Shown: piece after piece, positions 1-10,687 of the stretch
Position numbering within the stretch: position 1 is the stretch's first letter
Layout of the letters: every line of letters starts with the position of its first letter
Assembly: GCF_947507565.1 (NCBI RefSeq)
Contig: NC_089179.1
Coordinates: forward strand, 1,240,681-1,304,680
Reading direction: 5' to 3'
DNA from: Oscarella lobularis
Taxonomy: Eukaryota > Porifera > Homoscleromorpha > Homosclerophorida > Oscarellidae
DNA length: 64,000 nucleotides
The notes under the pieces: model-generated
Seen by the model: the letters and a program-made list of their open reading frames with translations, nothing else
Databases searched by the model: none
What the model was told of the DNA's origin: nothing
Made by a program: the position numbers and the translations under genes

Positions 1-72
1 CTTTGGAGTGAAAGCGACGTCTCTGTGATTTCGCACGACGCCACGCCTCCTATTCGTTTCCATTCCCTTTAC

Positions 73-286
73 CTTCGATGGACTGATAAATTTCGTCTGC
101 ATGCAGCTGCCACCAATTTTCCTTGTTCAATGCAATTGAAAGTCGCAGAAATACGGAAGACAATAGCAGAAGGTAGAGAAAAGCTCTGGGGATATTTAGA
201 GGCGACGCCTCTTCCTCCGTTTCACGTGATGTTAGCCCATTGCGACCTCTCTTAGAGCTGTGCTTCTCCCCTTTGGCGCCTTTCAT
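73..286 (-). CDS. N-terminal exon of a membrane glycosyltransferase-like protein (partial)
   Basis: The first coding exon starts at an ATG at 286 and ends at a GTAAAG splice donor at 72; the rest lies beyond the left edge. The roughly 70 residues visible have a charged cytoplasmic-type N terminus, one hydrophobic segment (PRAFLYLLLLSSVFLRLS), and then a luminal motif WWQLHADEIYQSIE. A His-x-Asp-Glu motif just after the first membrane span followed by (F/Y)QS is typical of GT22-type dolichol-phosphate-mannose mannosyltransferases such as the PIGB/PIGZ/ALG12 group, which act in the ER lumen. This is a family-level inference from a short stretch, and the exact member cannot be told. It lies head-to-head with ADO, 121 bp between the two ATGs. 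Confidence 0.45.
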
Positions 287-407
287 TGTTATTGGCGCAA
301 AATCGAGAGTAGACAAATTGGAATAGAAATGAACGAGTACACACCTCAGAGATTTAATGCAATTAGTAGCGAATTTCGCTGGCCACCACCCGGATTACTA
401 TCTCAGT
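287..407. promoter_or_regulatory. Probable bidirectional promoter (glycosyltransferase-like gene / ADO)
   Basis: 121 bp separate the divergent start codons at 286 (-) and 408 (+). No TATA box is obvious. The role is inferred from gene orientation only. Confidence 0.4.
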
Positions 408-1556
408 ATGTCCCTCGTTCAGAAAATCGTCAAACAGGCAGCAGCCACATTTGCTGGAAGCGGCTTCGATTCTGCCGCCTTTGAAAAGCTCTCAACCTTG
501 GTTCGAGTGCCCCATTTCGCGTGTCTCGACTCGTGATTCGTCACGTTCGCTTTCCAGATGAACGAACTCAAACCGACCGATGTCAACATGACGTCCGATC
601 CCGAATCGGTTCTCGCGAAGCCGAGCGAGCGCGCCGCGCCGGCTGGATACATGGAGATCTTGGACGATTCCAATTTCACCTGCGTCATCTTCATGCTACG
701 AAAAGGCCGAGCCATTCCGCTCCACGATCATCCCGGCATGCACGGCTTGTGGTGAGACGATCCACAACGCACACGAGTCATTCTTTCGTCTAATCGTCCT
801 TTCGTTTGTCTCTCTCCCATAGCAAAGTTTTGTACGGGTCTGTGAAGATTACGTCTTATGATCCACCGGAAAAGTTAGTCAAAAATCACCTGTAACGCCT
901 TTATATGAATGCACTGCTTTGTTGCATAGGTTGAATTTGTCTAAGTCGGGTTAGCCTGCGCAGTTATTGTGCCATTGACCTCCCGTTATTTCTGTTCTTG
1001 GTATAGGCTTTTTCAAAGCCAAGTACCGGGGAGCGGAGACTTTTTCCGCTGACAATGGATGTCATTTCGTGCTTCCTACAGAAAAGAATCTTCACACTAT
1101 AGAAGGACTAACGTAATCTTTGTACTGTAGCTCTGGAATCAACATAGTTGGGGTGATATTGTTTAGCAATACCGCATTCTTTGATATTCTTGCTCCGCCG
1201 TACGAATCATATGGGGTAGGAGGAAGAACTAATTTATTTCTGTAGTCATTCAATTCGATTTGCCTTATTTTAGGCTCGGGGTTGTACATACTATACGGAA
1301 ATACCGAAAGATGTCGTGGACGAAGAGCTCATTGCTCGTGGATATCAGGACATGATTGAATCAGATGACATCAAGTACGTGTTTAGGAGTGGTAATGTTG
1401 TGATTGGGGAGGGAATCATACGTTTTTGCAGGCTGCTGAGACGATCTGGTCAGCCAGGCTGGTTCTATACTTCAGTGGAGGTAATGAGTTTTTCTCCTCG
1501 TTGTAGCTGCTAATAACTACGTGTAGGATTATAAAGGACCGCCGGTGGAATTATAA
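408..1556 (+). CDS. ADO: 2-aminoethanethiol (cysteamine) dioxygenase
   Basis: Non-haem iron thiol dioxygenase that oxidises cysteamine and N-terminal cysteines of proteins (N-degron oxygen sensing). Several exons join in phase: 408-500, 558-751, 823-873, a short exon near 930-950, then exons to TAA at 1554-1556. The reading starts MSLVQKIVKQAAATFAGSGF. The cupin metal site is intact: IPLHDHPGMHG gives two His ligands and KNLHTIEG the third, and the family motif DILAPPY follows. The C terminus DYKGPPVEL matches the family's PYPGP-type end. Length is near the usual 250-270 residues. The conserved CHYY of vertebrates reads CTYY here, but that His is not an iron ligand. Intron GT..AG sites are clear. 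Confidence 0.85.
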
Positions 1557-2299
1557 TAGATGACTAGAATAAAGGTAATTGGGATAAGACCATAGAATAT
1601 GATGACCTGTACAAGAATTTGTGTTATTTTGATGCAAATATTTGCGCATAGAGTGTGTTCACGTGGTAGAGAGGTCGCTAGAGATTATCAGTGCATAGCT
1701 GCACGTACAGCTTAGCTGGTTAGGTAGTGTCTCGATTAAGTAACCTAATAAACCTAGCTCAGCCTATGTGTATAAAGCCGAAGCCTTCTTTTGTTGTAAC
1801 CAGCTGCTGACGTATGTCAAATTACATTTGCTGTGTCACGTAAGAGCCCGTGCTCAAAGGTTCCAATTCATACATATGTAAAGTAAAAAGACGTACTGCG
1901 AAAGGGAAGAATTCAGAGGTTTCATCACTGTTTTGTGACCAGGTGGTTGGTTGATGCTGAACGGAGTTACAGACTGCACTTATTATGTCGTTGCAGACAA
2001 AACCGTTTTCCACAATCATGCAACTGCAAAACTAAGACCTGTAAAGTACTACGTCACATCCTCTCCGTTCGCAACGACAACGATTTTTTCCACCTCTCGA
2101 CTCTCCGACGAAAGGAATTTTTTATGCAGCAATGTGTTTACATTACGTCGTTAGATAAATTCTTTCCCGTGGGTGTGACCGACGGTATAACGACTAACGC
2201 GCATCGGAGGCGTCAAGACAGTGAACACACACGGAGTCACGGCGACTTGAGCGAGGCGTTCGTTCGCGTTTGAATGTCGTTCGCAGCTCGACGGAAACC
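1557..2299. other. Intergenic region between ADO and KSR
   Basis: About 740 bp without a convincing gene. The open frames here are short, AT-rich and lack domain similarity. The right part, from about 2160, is richer in CG and probably holds the KSR promoter and 5' UTR. I see no repeat or RNA gene. Confidence 0.5.
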
Positions 2300-5200
2300 A
2301 TGTCGCAGACGGTGACCGCTCCGCCGCCGCCACCCATTCCTCAGCGACTCGCGAATAACGGCGACGTCTGGAACGACGATCGCTCGCAGCGGAAGCGACC
2401 GTCGTTCGCGTCCGAACTCGAGCAATACCAGAGCATGATCGATCTCTACACGCTCACGCTCAAGAAGCTGCGCGAGTCGAACACGCCGACGGCGCGACAA
2501 GAAGTACGCAGGCAGGAGGTGAGTACGAACTACGAAGTCTAGTGGATCGCGAAGAGGACGTCCGCGCGGCGCGCGCGCGCGCGCGCGCGGGCGGCGATCG
2601 ATCGCGCGCTGCCTCACGCATCTCGTCACGTCGCGCCTTGTAGGGCAATCTCATGGCACTCTTTTGCGACCAGTTGACGCGCTTAGCCGAATACGAAGCG
2701 TCGGCGTCTGACGTCGATCCGAATTTGCTAAAGAAGTATCCGAATGTTCGTCAGTGGCTCGACGTCGTCGGATTGCGCTCGTCGACGATCGATGTATGCA
2801 TGGGGAGGGGAGAATGAAAAAAAGGGGGGGGGGGGGGGGGGGGGGGGGGCGGCGGCGTCGCCCTCGTTCTCGGGCCGCCGGATTTGGATCTTTGTTTGTC
2901 TAAGGCGCTGATGGCGAGGCGACTTCGTCTGCTCGATATGACGCTCTTGTCCGGCGCCGATCTCGTCGCTTTGCTCGACGACGCCGGCGCCGACGACGAA
3001 GATCGGCGGTGTCTGCGTTCGGCGTTGAGCTCTTTGAAGCGTGAGTTTAGGGGCGGGGAGATCGGATGATTAGTTTTGATTGATGGGGGGAGAAGAAAGG
3101 AAAGAAGGGGGTCGGCGTTTTCGATGAATTTCTTCCCTAGGTCGCATGGAGTTTGGAACTGCTATCGGCTCCGCCGATTTGGCTTGGGGTTCACTAAGAA
3201 ATCAAGATTCTGGTGAGTGTCTATCATTCGGTGCATTGGCATAGAGTTACATAGGGAAGATGGGGCGGAGTTCACTATCTGCACAGTTTAGTAGTCACTC
3301 TTGGTCGGATACTACCTCCAATAAGAACTGTCTCCTACCGCGAGCCTTCGTTTTTATGTATCCGGCATGACGTCGGTAATTCTGTTTGGCTTAGAACGAG
3401 TACCGTCTCCGCCTTCAAGTTACCAGAAACCTCTTACGCTACGACCTCCTATCAGTCCCAATCAGAGTCCGGTACTAACGTCGAGAGCCGGCTCGCCTTC
3501 GCATCAACACTCGTCGACGATCGTCGGCTCGAAATTCGCGCGTTCTCCGACTCCCGTCAGTCTTTCGTCGACGACGCCACTCAGTAGCACGCCGCCGTCA
3601 ACGCCTGGATCGACGAAGACGTTTCTAATAACGACGGCGAGCGGCAGTCTGCGACGAACGAACTCGAACGACGATCGGTTCATGCACGGCACGAAAGCGG
3701 GATCGATGAGCAATTTGTCATTGAGATTGACGACCGAGCGCATGGCGACGCCGAGTCGGCGACGGAATATCAGTTGCGAAACGTTGCTCGAGCCTAGGAA
3801 GGTCGGATCGTTGCCGATTGTCAATACGAGGACCGATTCGCTCGACTCCGTTTCGGGCACCAATTCGATGTCGCGAATCAAGTCGTGGGTGACGAAGCGT
3901 TCGTCTAAGAGAAAGAAGGACTCTCAGGAGGGTAAATGGAAAGCGCTTTTTTGGGATGGATGTTTGTTCTTTATGCAGGCTCCTTTTTTTTAGAGGATTT
4001 CGCTGTCATACCTCTGTCGCCGGGTCCTGTGACATTGCGACTGGGTCATTCAATTAAGCACAAGTGAGTTAAGAGAGAGAGAGAGAGAGTACACTGTACT
4101 TCTCAACTCTCATTTTTAGTGGATAGTCCCTAGGTACCCATTGTAGTAGAGAACTGATCCTCTGCCCTCTCTGTACAGTGTGACCGCTCTAATTTTCTTT
4201 TCTTAAAGATTTCACAACAAAGTCTTCCTGCCAAGCCAAGAATGCGACTACTGTCACAAGCACATGCTCAGAGGAAAGAAATGCTCAGAGTGCAAGTAAG
4301 AAAGAGCGCTCACTTCGCCACAGATAGACTCTGTTATATTATTCCTCCTCCTCCTTCAGATTCCGCTCTCACAGCAAATGCCTGCCCTTTGTGCCCTCGT
4401 CGTGCGGCCTCCCGCACGGATACGAGAAATTCTTCCGAATGCAACTGCTAAAGGAAGAACCGGCACCGGGCACGCGCTACAGCTTCGTATCGTCGTCGTC
4501 GTCGTCGTCACTGCCCTCTCAGCACCGCTACGATCGCTATTCGACGTCCATCACGCCGCCGAGCGCCGCCAAAATTCGATCTATTTCTAGCATCTCGTCG
4601 CCGCTGACTCTAAATGAGGGAAACGGCGGCGCTGTCGGCGACACGCGTCGTCTGGCCGGAACGTATAGTCACGGCGATCTCCTGAGCGGTCTTCTGCCGG
4701 GTCGACGTTCGCCGCCCACCCCGCTATCGATGGCCAGTTCCGCGTCGAATTCGCCGACGCTGCACACGCCGCCTCCCGACGGGGCTCCGCTCACCGTTCA
4801 TCCGGTTGTAAGCGAGAGACGATCGTTTCAATTTCCGAGCGTCGATGACGGGAACGCAACCGATCTTTTTCTTCAGGTATAGGAGAAAGAAAGATGTATG
4901 TTTTTTTTTTTCAAAGGACGGTTTGATTAGGCGATTGACTATCGTTTATCTGGCCGACATTCTACGCTGTCAGTGCCTCAACCGGAGGCGTCGTCGTCGT
5001 CACTGACAAAGTAATGTACTGTGTATTTTCTTGTCATTGTATTCACCCGAGTGTGTTTATTCAGGTTGGAGGCTCTCCAAGCTGAAGTACGTTAGAGCAC
5101 CTTATCGTTGTTTCTCGACGAAATAGCAGCTGGTTTTTGCAGATGAACGACGATCCTTTTGAGCTCGACTCCTGCGATAGCGAAGTGTCCTTAGAAACGG

Positions 5201-6733
5201 ATTATTCTCTGAAGCATTTTCGCGCAAGGGTACGCCCGGAAAGTTTTAGACTTGCAGCTTTCCCGCTCCCATTCACCCACCCCAGTTAGAAGAAGTTAGT
5301 ACCTTTGAAATGACCCAGTCAAAGTGTCCTTGCGAGTGGTGGCTTATAAATACCCCCTATTAACAGCCAATATCCGATAGAAGGGAGTTGGTAACTCTTC
5401 CAAAGGACTGAGACTTGGTTCATTTTAGCATCGTGGCAGCCTTTTGACCGAGTGGGAAATTCCGTTTAGCGAGCTGAAAATGATGCGTAAAATTGGAGAG
5501 GGAAAAATGGGCAACGTCTATCAGTGAGTCATTGCTATTGAAATCGTTTCTTATTGCATGGGCTTTTCTAGGGCCAAGTGGCACGGCTACGTTTGCGTCA
5601 AAATGCTTCAACTGGCTGAACCCACCGAAAAACAGTTGGCGGAATTTAGACACGAGGCAATTGACAAAGCGAGAATCTCAAACATACGCAGTAGAATTTT
5701 TTACAGGTCTCCATTCTGAAAAAGACTCGTCACGAAAACGTGGTTCTCTTCATGGGCGCTTGCCTGTTGCCTCCCAAACTAGCAATAATCACGAGGTCTG
5801 AAGGAGAGGCGAGACCTATTCTGTATGACCAGTAGACGTTTTCCTTCCTTGCAGTTATCTTCCCGGCGAGCCGCTCTATCGGCTGATTCACGAGAAAGAC
5901 GAGCACTTCACGACGAACAGGACTCTTTTGATAGCTATCCAAATAGTTCACGTACGGCCTCTACAATTATTGTAGCTTAGGTTCGAATTTCTCTCCTAGG
6001 GCATGGGATACTTACACGCTCGTTCAATCGTTCACAAGGATCTTCGATCAAAGAACGTCTTTCTCGAGAAAGGTGCCAAAGTTGTAATCACGGATTTTGG
6101 CTTGTCGACGGTCAGCGACGAGGAGAGGAAGAAGAAGTAAGGGCCAATCGAGGCGAATGGGGGTATCCTTCAATAGCTGTTTTCGCAAGTCGACCGGGTT
6201 ACCTGAGAATTCCTCCCGGTCACCTCTGCTATTTGCCGCCGGAAATTATATCCAAACTTCGACCATCCGCTCTTGGTCTTGGCATGGTGAAGCGGACGAA
6301 AGCGTCAGATGTGTACGCATTTGGGTAGGCTTCTCCCCAGTACGCGTATCGTCTCACTAAACTACGGTGTGCTATATATCAGGATTCTCTGGTATGAGCT
6401 ACTAACTGGAAAATGGCCCTACGCGCGACTAAATGTTGAACGAACTATATTCAATATTGGATCGAGCATGAAGCCGTCGCTGGGGTCACTGCGAGTGACT
6501 CAGTCCACGCGGGTTAGAACAGTACCCAAACGCGCTGTGTCCACATTCGAGCACTTTTGTTTTTTTGCTAGAATGAACTGGGGAAGTGTTTATCGCGCGA
6601 TTCCCTCAAGCGGCCGTCCTTTAGTACGCTGTATACGCTTTTAGACAGATTGCCCAAAAAGTCGCTAGAGAGGAGTCCGTCGTATCCGACCAAATTGACG
6701 ACGACGAAACCGAATCTGGCGGCTTTCTTCTGA
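2300..6733 (+). CDS. KSR: Kinase suppressor of Ras (RAF-MEK-ERK scaffold/pseudokinase)
   Basis: Scaffold that brings RAF, MEK and ERK together. Starts at ATG 2300 ([20 protein letters not shown]). The N-terminal coiled-coil/SAM-like CA1 module (about 2300-3040) is followed by a Ser/Pro-rich linker (3370-3930) and a C1 zinc finger (about 4005-4440) with CDYC, CSEC, SHSKC and a final Cys, as in KSR. The kinase domain (about 5430-6730) has glycine loop [15 protein letters not shown] with the beta-3 lysine present, catalytic loop HKDLRSKN (HRD to HKD, the KSR hallmark), TDFGLST and LPPEI. The stop is TGA 6731-6733. More than ten exons. An intron near 2810-2870 carries a 26-base G run. A (GTC)n run near 4490 encodes polyserine. 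Confidence 0.88.
2824..2849 (+). repeat. Uninterrupted poly-G tract (26 G)
   Basis: Twenty-six consecutive G residues inside a KSR intron, preceded by a short A run. The sense-strand pre-mRNA would carry it and could form a G-quadruplex. Confidence 0.9.
5310..5412 (+). repeat. Copy 1 of a short dispersed repeat (KSR intron)
   Basis: Shares ordered blocks with 13137-13252: TTGAAATGACCCAG, a TTATAAATACCC block, then GATAGAAGGGAGTTGG followed by AACTCT..CC.AAGG. The last block can fold (GAGTT/AACTC). Found by eye; full length unknown. Confidence 0.5.
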
Positions 6734-7116
6734 ATTTGGCTGTTAGCGCTTTTTGTCCTGTGAAACAACGCGAGGGGAGGGCGGGGGGAGGTAGTAGAGT
6801 GTAGTGCCGGAAGCGATTTGGTCCGCGTGGTATCGCAAGCTGGACTGTTAACGTTTTCGTTTTAATCACTGTAACCTAGCGTAGTTCGACTTAGCTATAC
6901 AACTACCGTTGTTTACGTTTGAACCAGTGGCAAAAATGTGAGGACCAATTGACGTCAGAAACGATCCACCGCCTGACAATGGAGGACAAGTGTCGGTAAG
7001 TAATTTTTAGTACCGTAGATGCCTACATTTAGTCAAGATCAAACCTAAGCAGTTTTCTCACAAAGCATGGAGCAATACAAAAATGAACTATTCGCTACTT
7101 ATGTAGTACGCACTAA
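6734..7116. other. Convergent intergenic spacer between KSR and SUCO
   Basis: About 380 bp between the two stop codons. No coding potential or repeat that I can support; probably the two 3' UTRs. Confidence 0.5.
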
Positions 7117-10100
7117 TTATAGTCCCTTTGATTGTTTTAATGCCCGCTTTGTTTCTGGTGACAAACCTTTCTTTGCCGACAGTCGCGAATATTCTTTCTG
7201 TTCTTCCGGCGCCGGCTGTCTCCAAAAGAATGCTCTTTGAACCCAACGTACAGCGCTCCACCGCGAAGACTGTTCATCGATATTCTTTCGTCCCTGAAGA
7301 GGTAAGATACCTATTGATCGCTTTTTCTTTTTTGTCAAGGCTACCAGTTGATTTGAATCTCGAGCGACGATGGAATCAGTATCAATGTACCCACTGTCTT
7401 TAGGATGAACAGAAGAAACAGGTAAGTCCCTTCCGCCCAGCTTTCTGTCGGCTCTAGCGATCCTATTTTCTCCGTCGTCGCCGTTGACCTGGCGGCGACG
7501 TACTGTTCCGTTGCCGTGCGCCAGTCTCAGGAGCGCTTGCTTCAGCACGTCTTGTTCCCGTTGCGATCGTTTCACCGTCTCCACGGCCGACTTTAGACGT
7601 TTGTTCACTATCCAAAGAAAGCCGAATATCGCTGCAAACAAAATGGCAAAGACGCCGGCAAGGACGTAGACGAACTACACATGGCGTCAAGAAAGAGTCT
7701 GGTGTTAGTTTCTGATTGTCGTACCTGAGTCTTTGTCAAGAGCCACTCTTTTTGCATTTCTTCCGTCACTTCAAGGAGTCGGCCTTGGATTGCCACCAAG
7801 AGAGTGATCCTTTCAGCAATCTGCGTGGGAAACATGAAAATGCCTTGGCCACCGAATGAAACAGACTCACTATGTCCTGCTGATAGCATTGGCTCTCGTT
7901 CAGTTCCGTCAGCCGCTTGTCAGCAGTCCTCAGCGCTTCGCTGGAATTCTTCTTAAACTTTTTTAAACTAGAAAGACACACTGTGGTTGCGAAACGTAGC
8001 ATTACGTCTCTCGGCTAACCTGTATCCCAGCTCGTCGAGATAAGTGCTTATGAGAGACAAATTCGCTTCCAAATTCTTTATCTTGTTTCCCAGTCGAATG
8101 AAAACGGACTCCTTCTGATTTCCCTGCTGATTCAGATGCGGTGCCATGGCCGGAGTGTCATCAGACAGATTCGACGCGGCAGCATCGTCCGTCACATTAT
8201 CAACATCGAACGCAACGCGAGAATTGTTTAAGTTTGCAGACTCCTCTTTACTATCAGCAGTAGTGGGAGAAGGAGAACTGCCGTTAGACACCTCCACAGA
8301 TCCTGGCTCCACTGCGTCGTGGTGGCCATGCTCAGTCCCGTTAGTTGAATTCATTTGCTCGTTGCCACCAGTCACAGGCTTCAAAGAATGATTGACTTCT
8401 TCTTGATCGTTGCTCGTCATTGGGGGAGACGACTCTGACGCCACAGCGTCAGAGTCGCTGGACAAACGTTCAGTGTTGGTGCTACTACGCTCATCAACCG
8501 GCTGCGGGTCAGTGTTAACAGCCTCCTGAAACGCAGACTTAGAGGCCGGCTCCTCTGAATGACTCTGATCGGTGGACGGGGCCAAATGAATTGGAGCATC
8601 TTCGACACCATTTTGACTGGTTTTGACTTCAACGTTTTCTTTCTCTGGCAATGGTACGGCATCCTTTCCTACTGAATCTGGGACGTCAACTGGTGTCTCC
8701 TCGTCACTCGCTTTAATTTCACCCGAGTCATCCAAACTGTTTGAACTTTTAAACAGTAAAACGGAGAAGTAACTACCTGTACCTACCTCGATGCAGTAAC
8801 GTTCTCGTCACTGTCAAGAGACTCCTTGAGATTCTTTGTTTCGTTCGTCGCCAACTCTTCCTCGTTGGAGCCATTGCGAAAGAGACGAGTAAAATAGTTA
8901 TAAATGCCACCGGGAGAAAAACTTGACGATAGCGTTTCTAGGAGATCAAAAACGAAAGGCAGTGTTCAGCGACAACATCCGTGATCTATGTTCTCACTAA
9001 TAACTGAGTTTATGATTCCGTCAGACCAGTCAGCATCTTCGTCGTCAAAATCGGGGCTCTCAATCACCAAGACGTTGTCTACGAGGAAAAGTCTTCCGCG
9101 TCTCGTCTTAGAACATTTGTCCTTAGGCGAACCTTTCGCTTTGCTTGTTCCTGAAATGCCATCGCTTTTTTCCGTTTCCTGATCCTCGTATTCCTCCACC
9201 ATGCTTGTTCCCAAGACGCGGAAGAGACTGATTGGACAATAGTGCTGACTGCCAAAGTGAGAGAGAAGCTCGACCTCCAACAAGACATAAGCGAAACTAC
9301 GAAAAGAAAAGACGCCAATCTTACCTTGATAAATCTGGCATACACTTGGTCTTCAAGCGGAAAACTCTGAACAGATTTCTCTTCCCTGAAAAGAAGCGCC
9401 ATCGAATGGCAACGCGAGCAAAAACAATCGCTTACCTAGCATGAAACGTTCCCAAAGTGACCCAATCTTCCGTTGGATATCTAAATCAGGCGCTTATCTC
9501 GTTTCCATGCCGCACAATAGGAACGACGCACCGTTCGCTTGTGAACACTTGAAAGCTCTCGGGAGTTGAGGCAAACAATTCAAAATTAGCAATTTCGATT
9601 GTGCTGACGCGAACGATGTCACATAGTTTCACGATGAACCTAATCATCGCGAGTCAAAAATCGCACGTCTTTTCATTCTAACAGTACCATATGTAAACCG
9701 AGCAGGGATTCAACATATAAGCGTCCTTGTTCTCTTGAAGAATATCGCCAGGTTTCTGATAGTAACAGAAAGAATTTATTCAATAGGTAGCAGTGCCTCT
9801 GTGTTCACAATTCGCCCTTACACTCGCTTCAGGATTGGTTGCAATGACCTCAGCTCCACAGTCTACTGACGCATAGTTGTTCAACTTTTTTCTGTTTGCC
9901 TTTACTCCGTTATTTATCGGCTGCCCACCACCGTCGGAACCCTGACCTAGACATCAAGGCACGCTCATAACGAGAATTTAATCCATTCCCTTCTCCTCCA
10001 TCCACCGTTATTCTTCTTCTTATTCTCTTCTTCCTCTTGCAACTTTCTCTGCTTGAACTCCTCCAGGGACGCTATCTCGGTCTCCGGATCGTCAATGACT

Positions 10101-10619
10101 TTGCTGGCATTCGGCGCCTTGACATCGTCAACGTCACTCAACGTCGAGGAATCGTTGACGGGCTTCGAATCGTCCACATCGCTTACAAAGTCGTTTACGG
10201 AAACGCGTCACACGATTTTTAATTGAATCACTTCTTTTCTTCTTCATAATCTTGTTTCGCTTCCTCCCCAATCGTTTCCATCTTGCGATCATCGTCGACG
10301 ACGCTACTAGCGTCGCCTTTGCTATCAATCTCTTTTGGTTCTTCCAAAACGTCAGGAGTAGCGGAGACAATTTTATCCTGCGTAGTCTACATGATGTAGG
10401 GCAGGCGAAGGAAGGATTTTTTCTCACTGAGACACTTTCGAATTCGTCCCCACTGTCTGACGGTGCAAGAGACTCCGTTTTGGACTCGTCTTCGTTCGCA
10501 TCGAGAAGGAGGAACGGCGCGAGTGTAAGAATCCTAACGACGACGGGGATTTAGACAAACTCTATGGCATTCGGTACAACCCCTGTGGCTTACGACGCGA
10601 TGGCAAAGCCCTTCAGCAT
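7117..10619 (-). CDS. SUCO: SUN domain-containing ossification factor-like protein (SLP/SUCO)
   Basis: ER/nuclear-envelope membrane protein of the SUN-like (SLP/OPT) family. The start was chosen at ATG 10619 because splicing MLKGFAIAS to the next exon gives a signal peptide ([13 protein letters not shown]). An acidic linker with [18 protein letters not shown] precedes the SUN-like domain (about 9960-8970): [34 protein letters not shown]-type strand, [34 protein letters not shown]. These match SUCO throughout. A long Ser/Glu-rich region follows, then the coiled coil [19 protein letters not shown] with a paired C-terminal helix and transmembrane segment [20 protein letters not shown] near 7640. 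The end at 7117 is the stop of the last open frame; a final intron could shift it. Confidence 0.83.
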
Positions 10620-10687
10620 TCTCGATGGCCAACAAAGGCGAGTCTTCTCCTTCAACCAACGCAAAATAAACCTAACGTGCGTTAGAG
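10620..10687. promoter_or_regulatory. Very short bidirectional promoter (SUCO / HDAC6)
   Basis: Only 68 bp lie between the inferred start codons of SUCO (-) and HDAC6 (+). The interval must hold both 5' UTRs and core promoters if both starts are right. Inferred from gene layout. Confidence 0.4.

Noticed and set aside
1262-1310. Loss of an iron-binding His in ADO (CTYY instead of CHYY)
   Set aside because: The three iron ligands in this family are the two His of LHDHPG and the His of NLHT, all present. The CHYY position is not a ligand.
1822-2019. Minus-strand 65-codon ORF in the ADO-KSR gap
   Set aside because: Low-complexity residue content, no splice partners, no similarity; likely chance.
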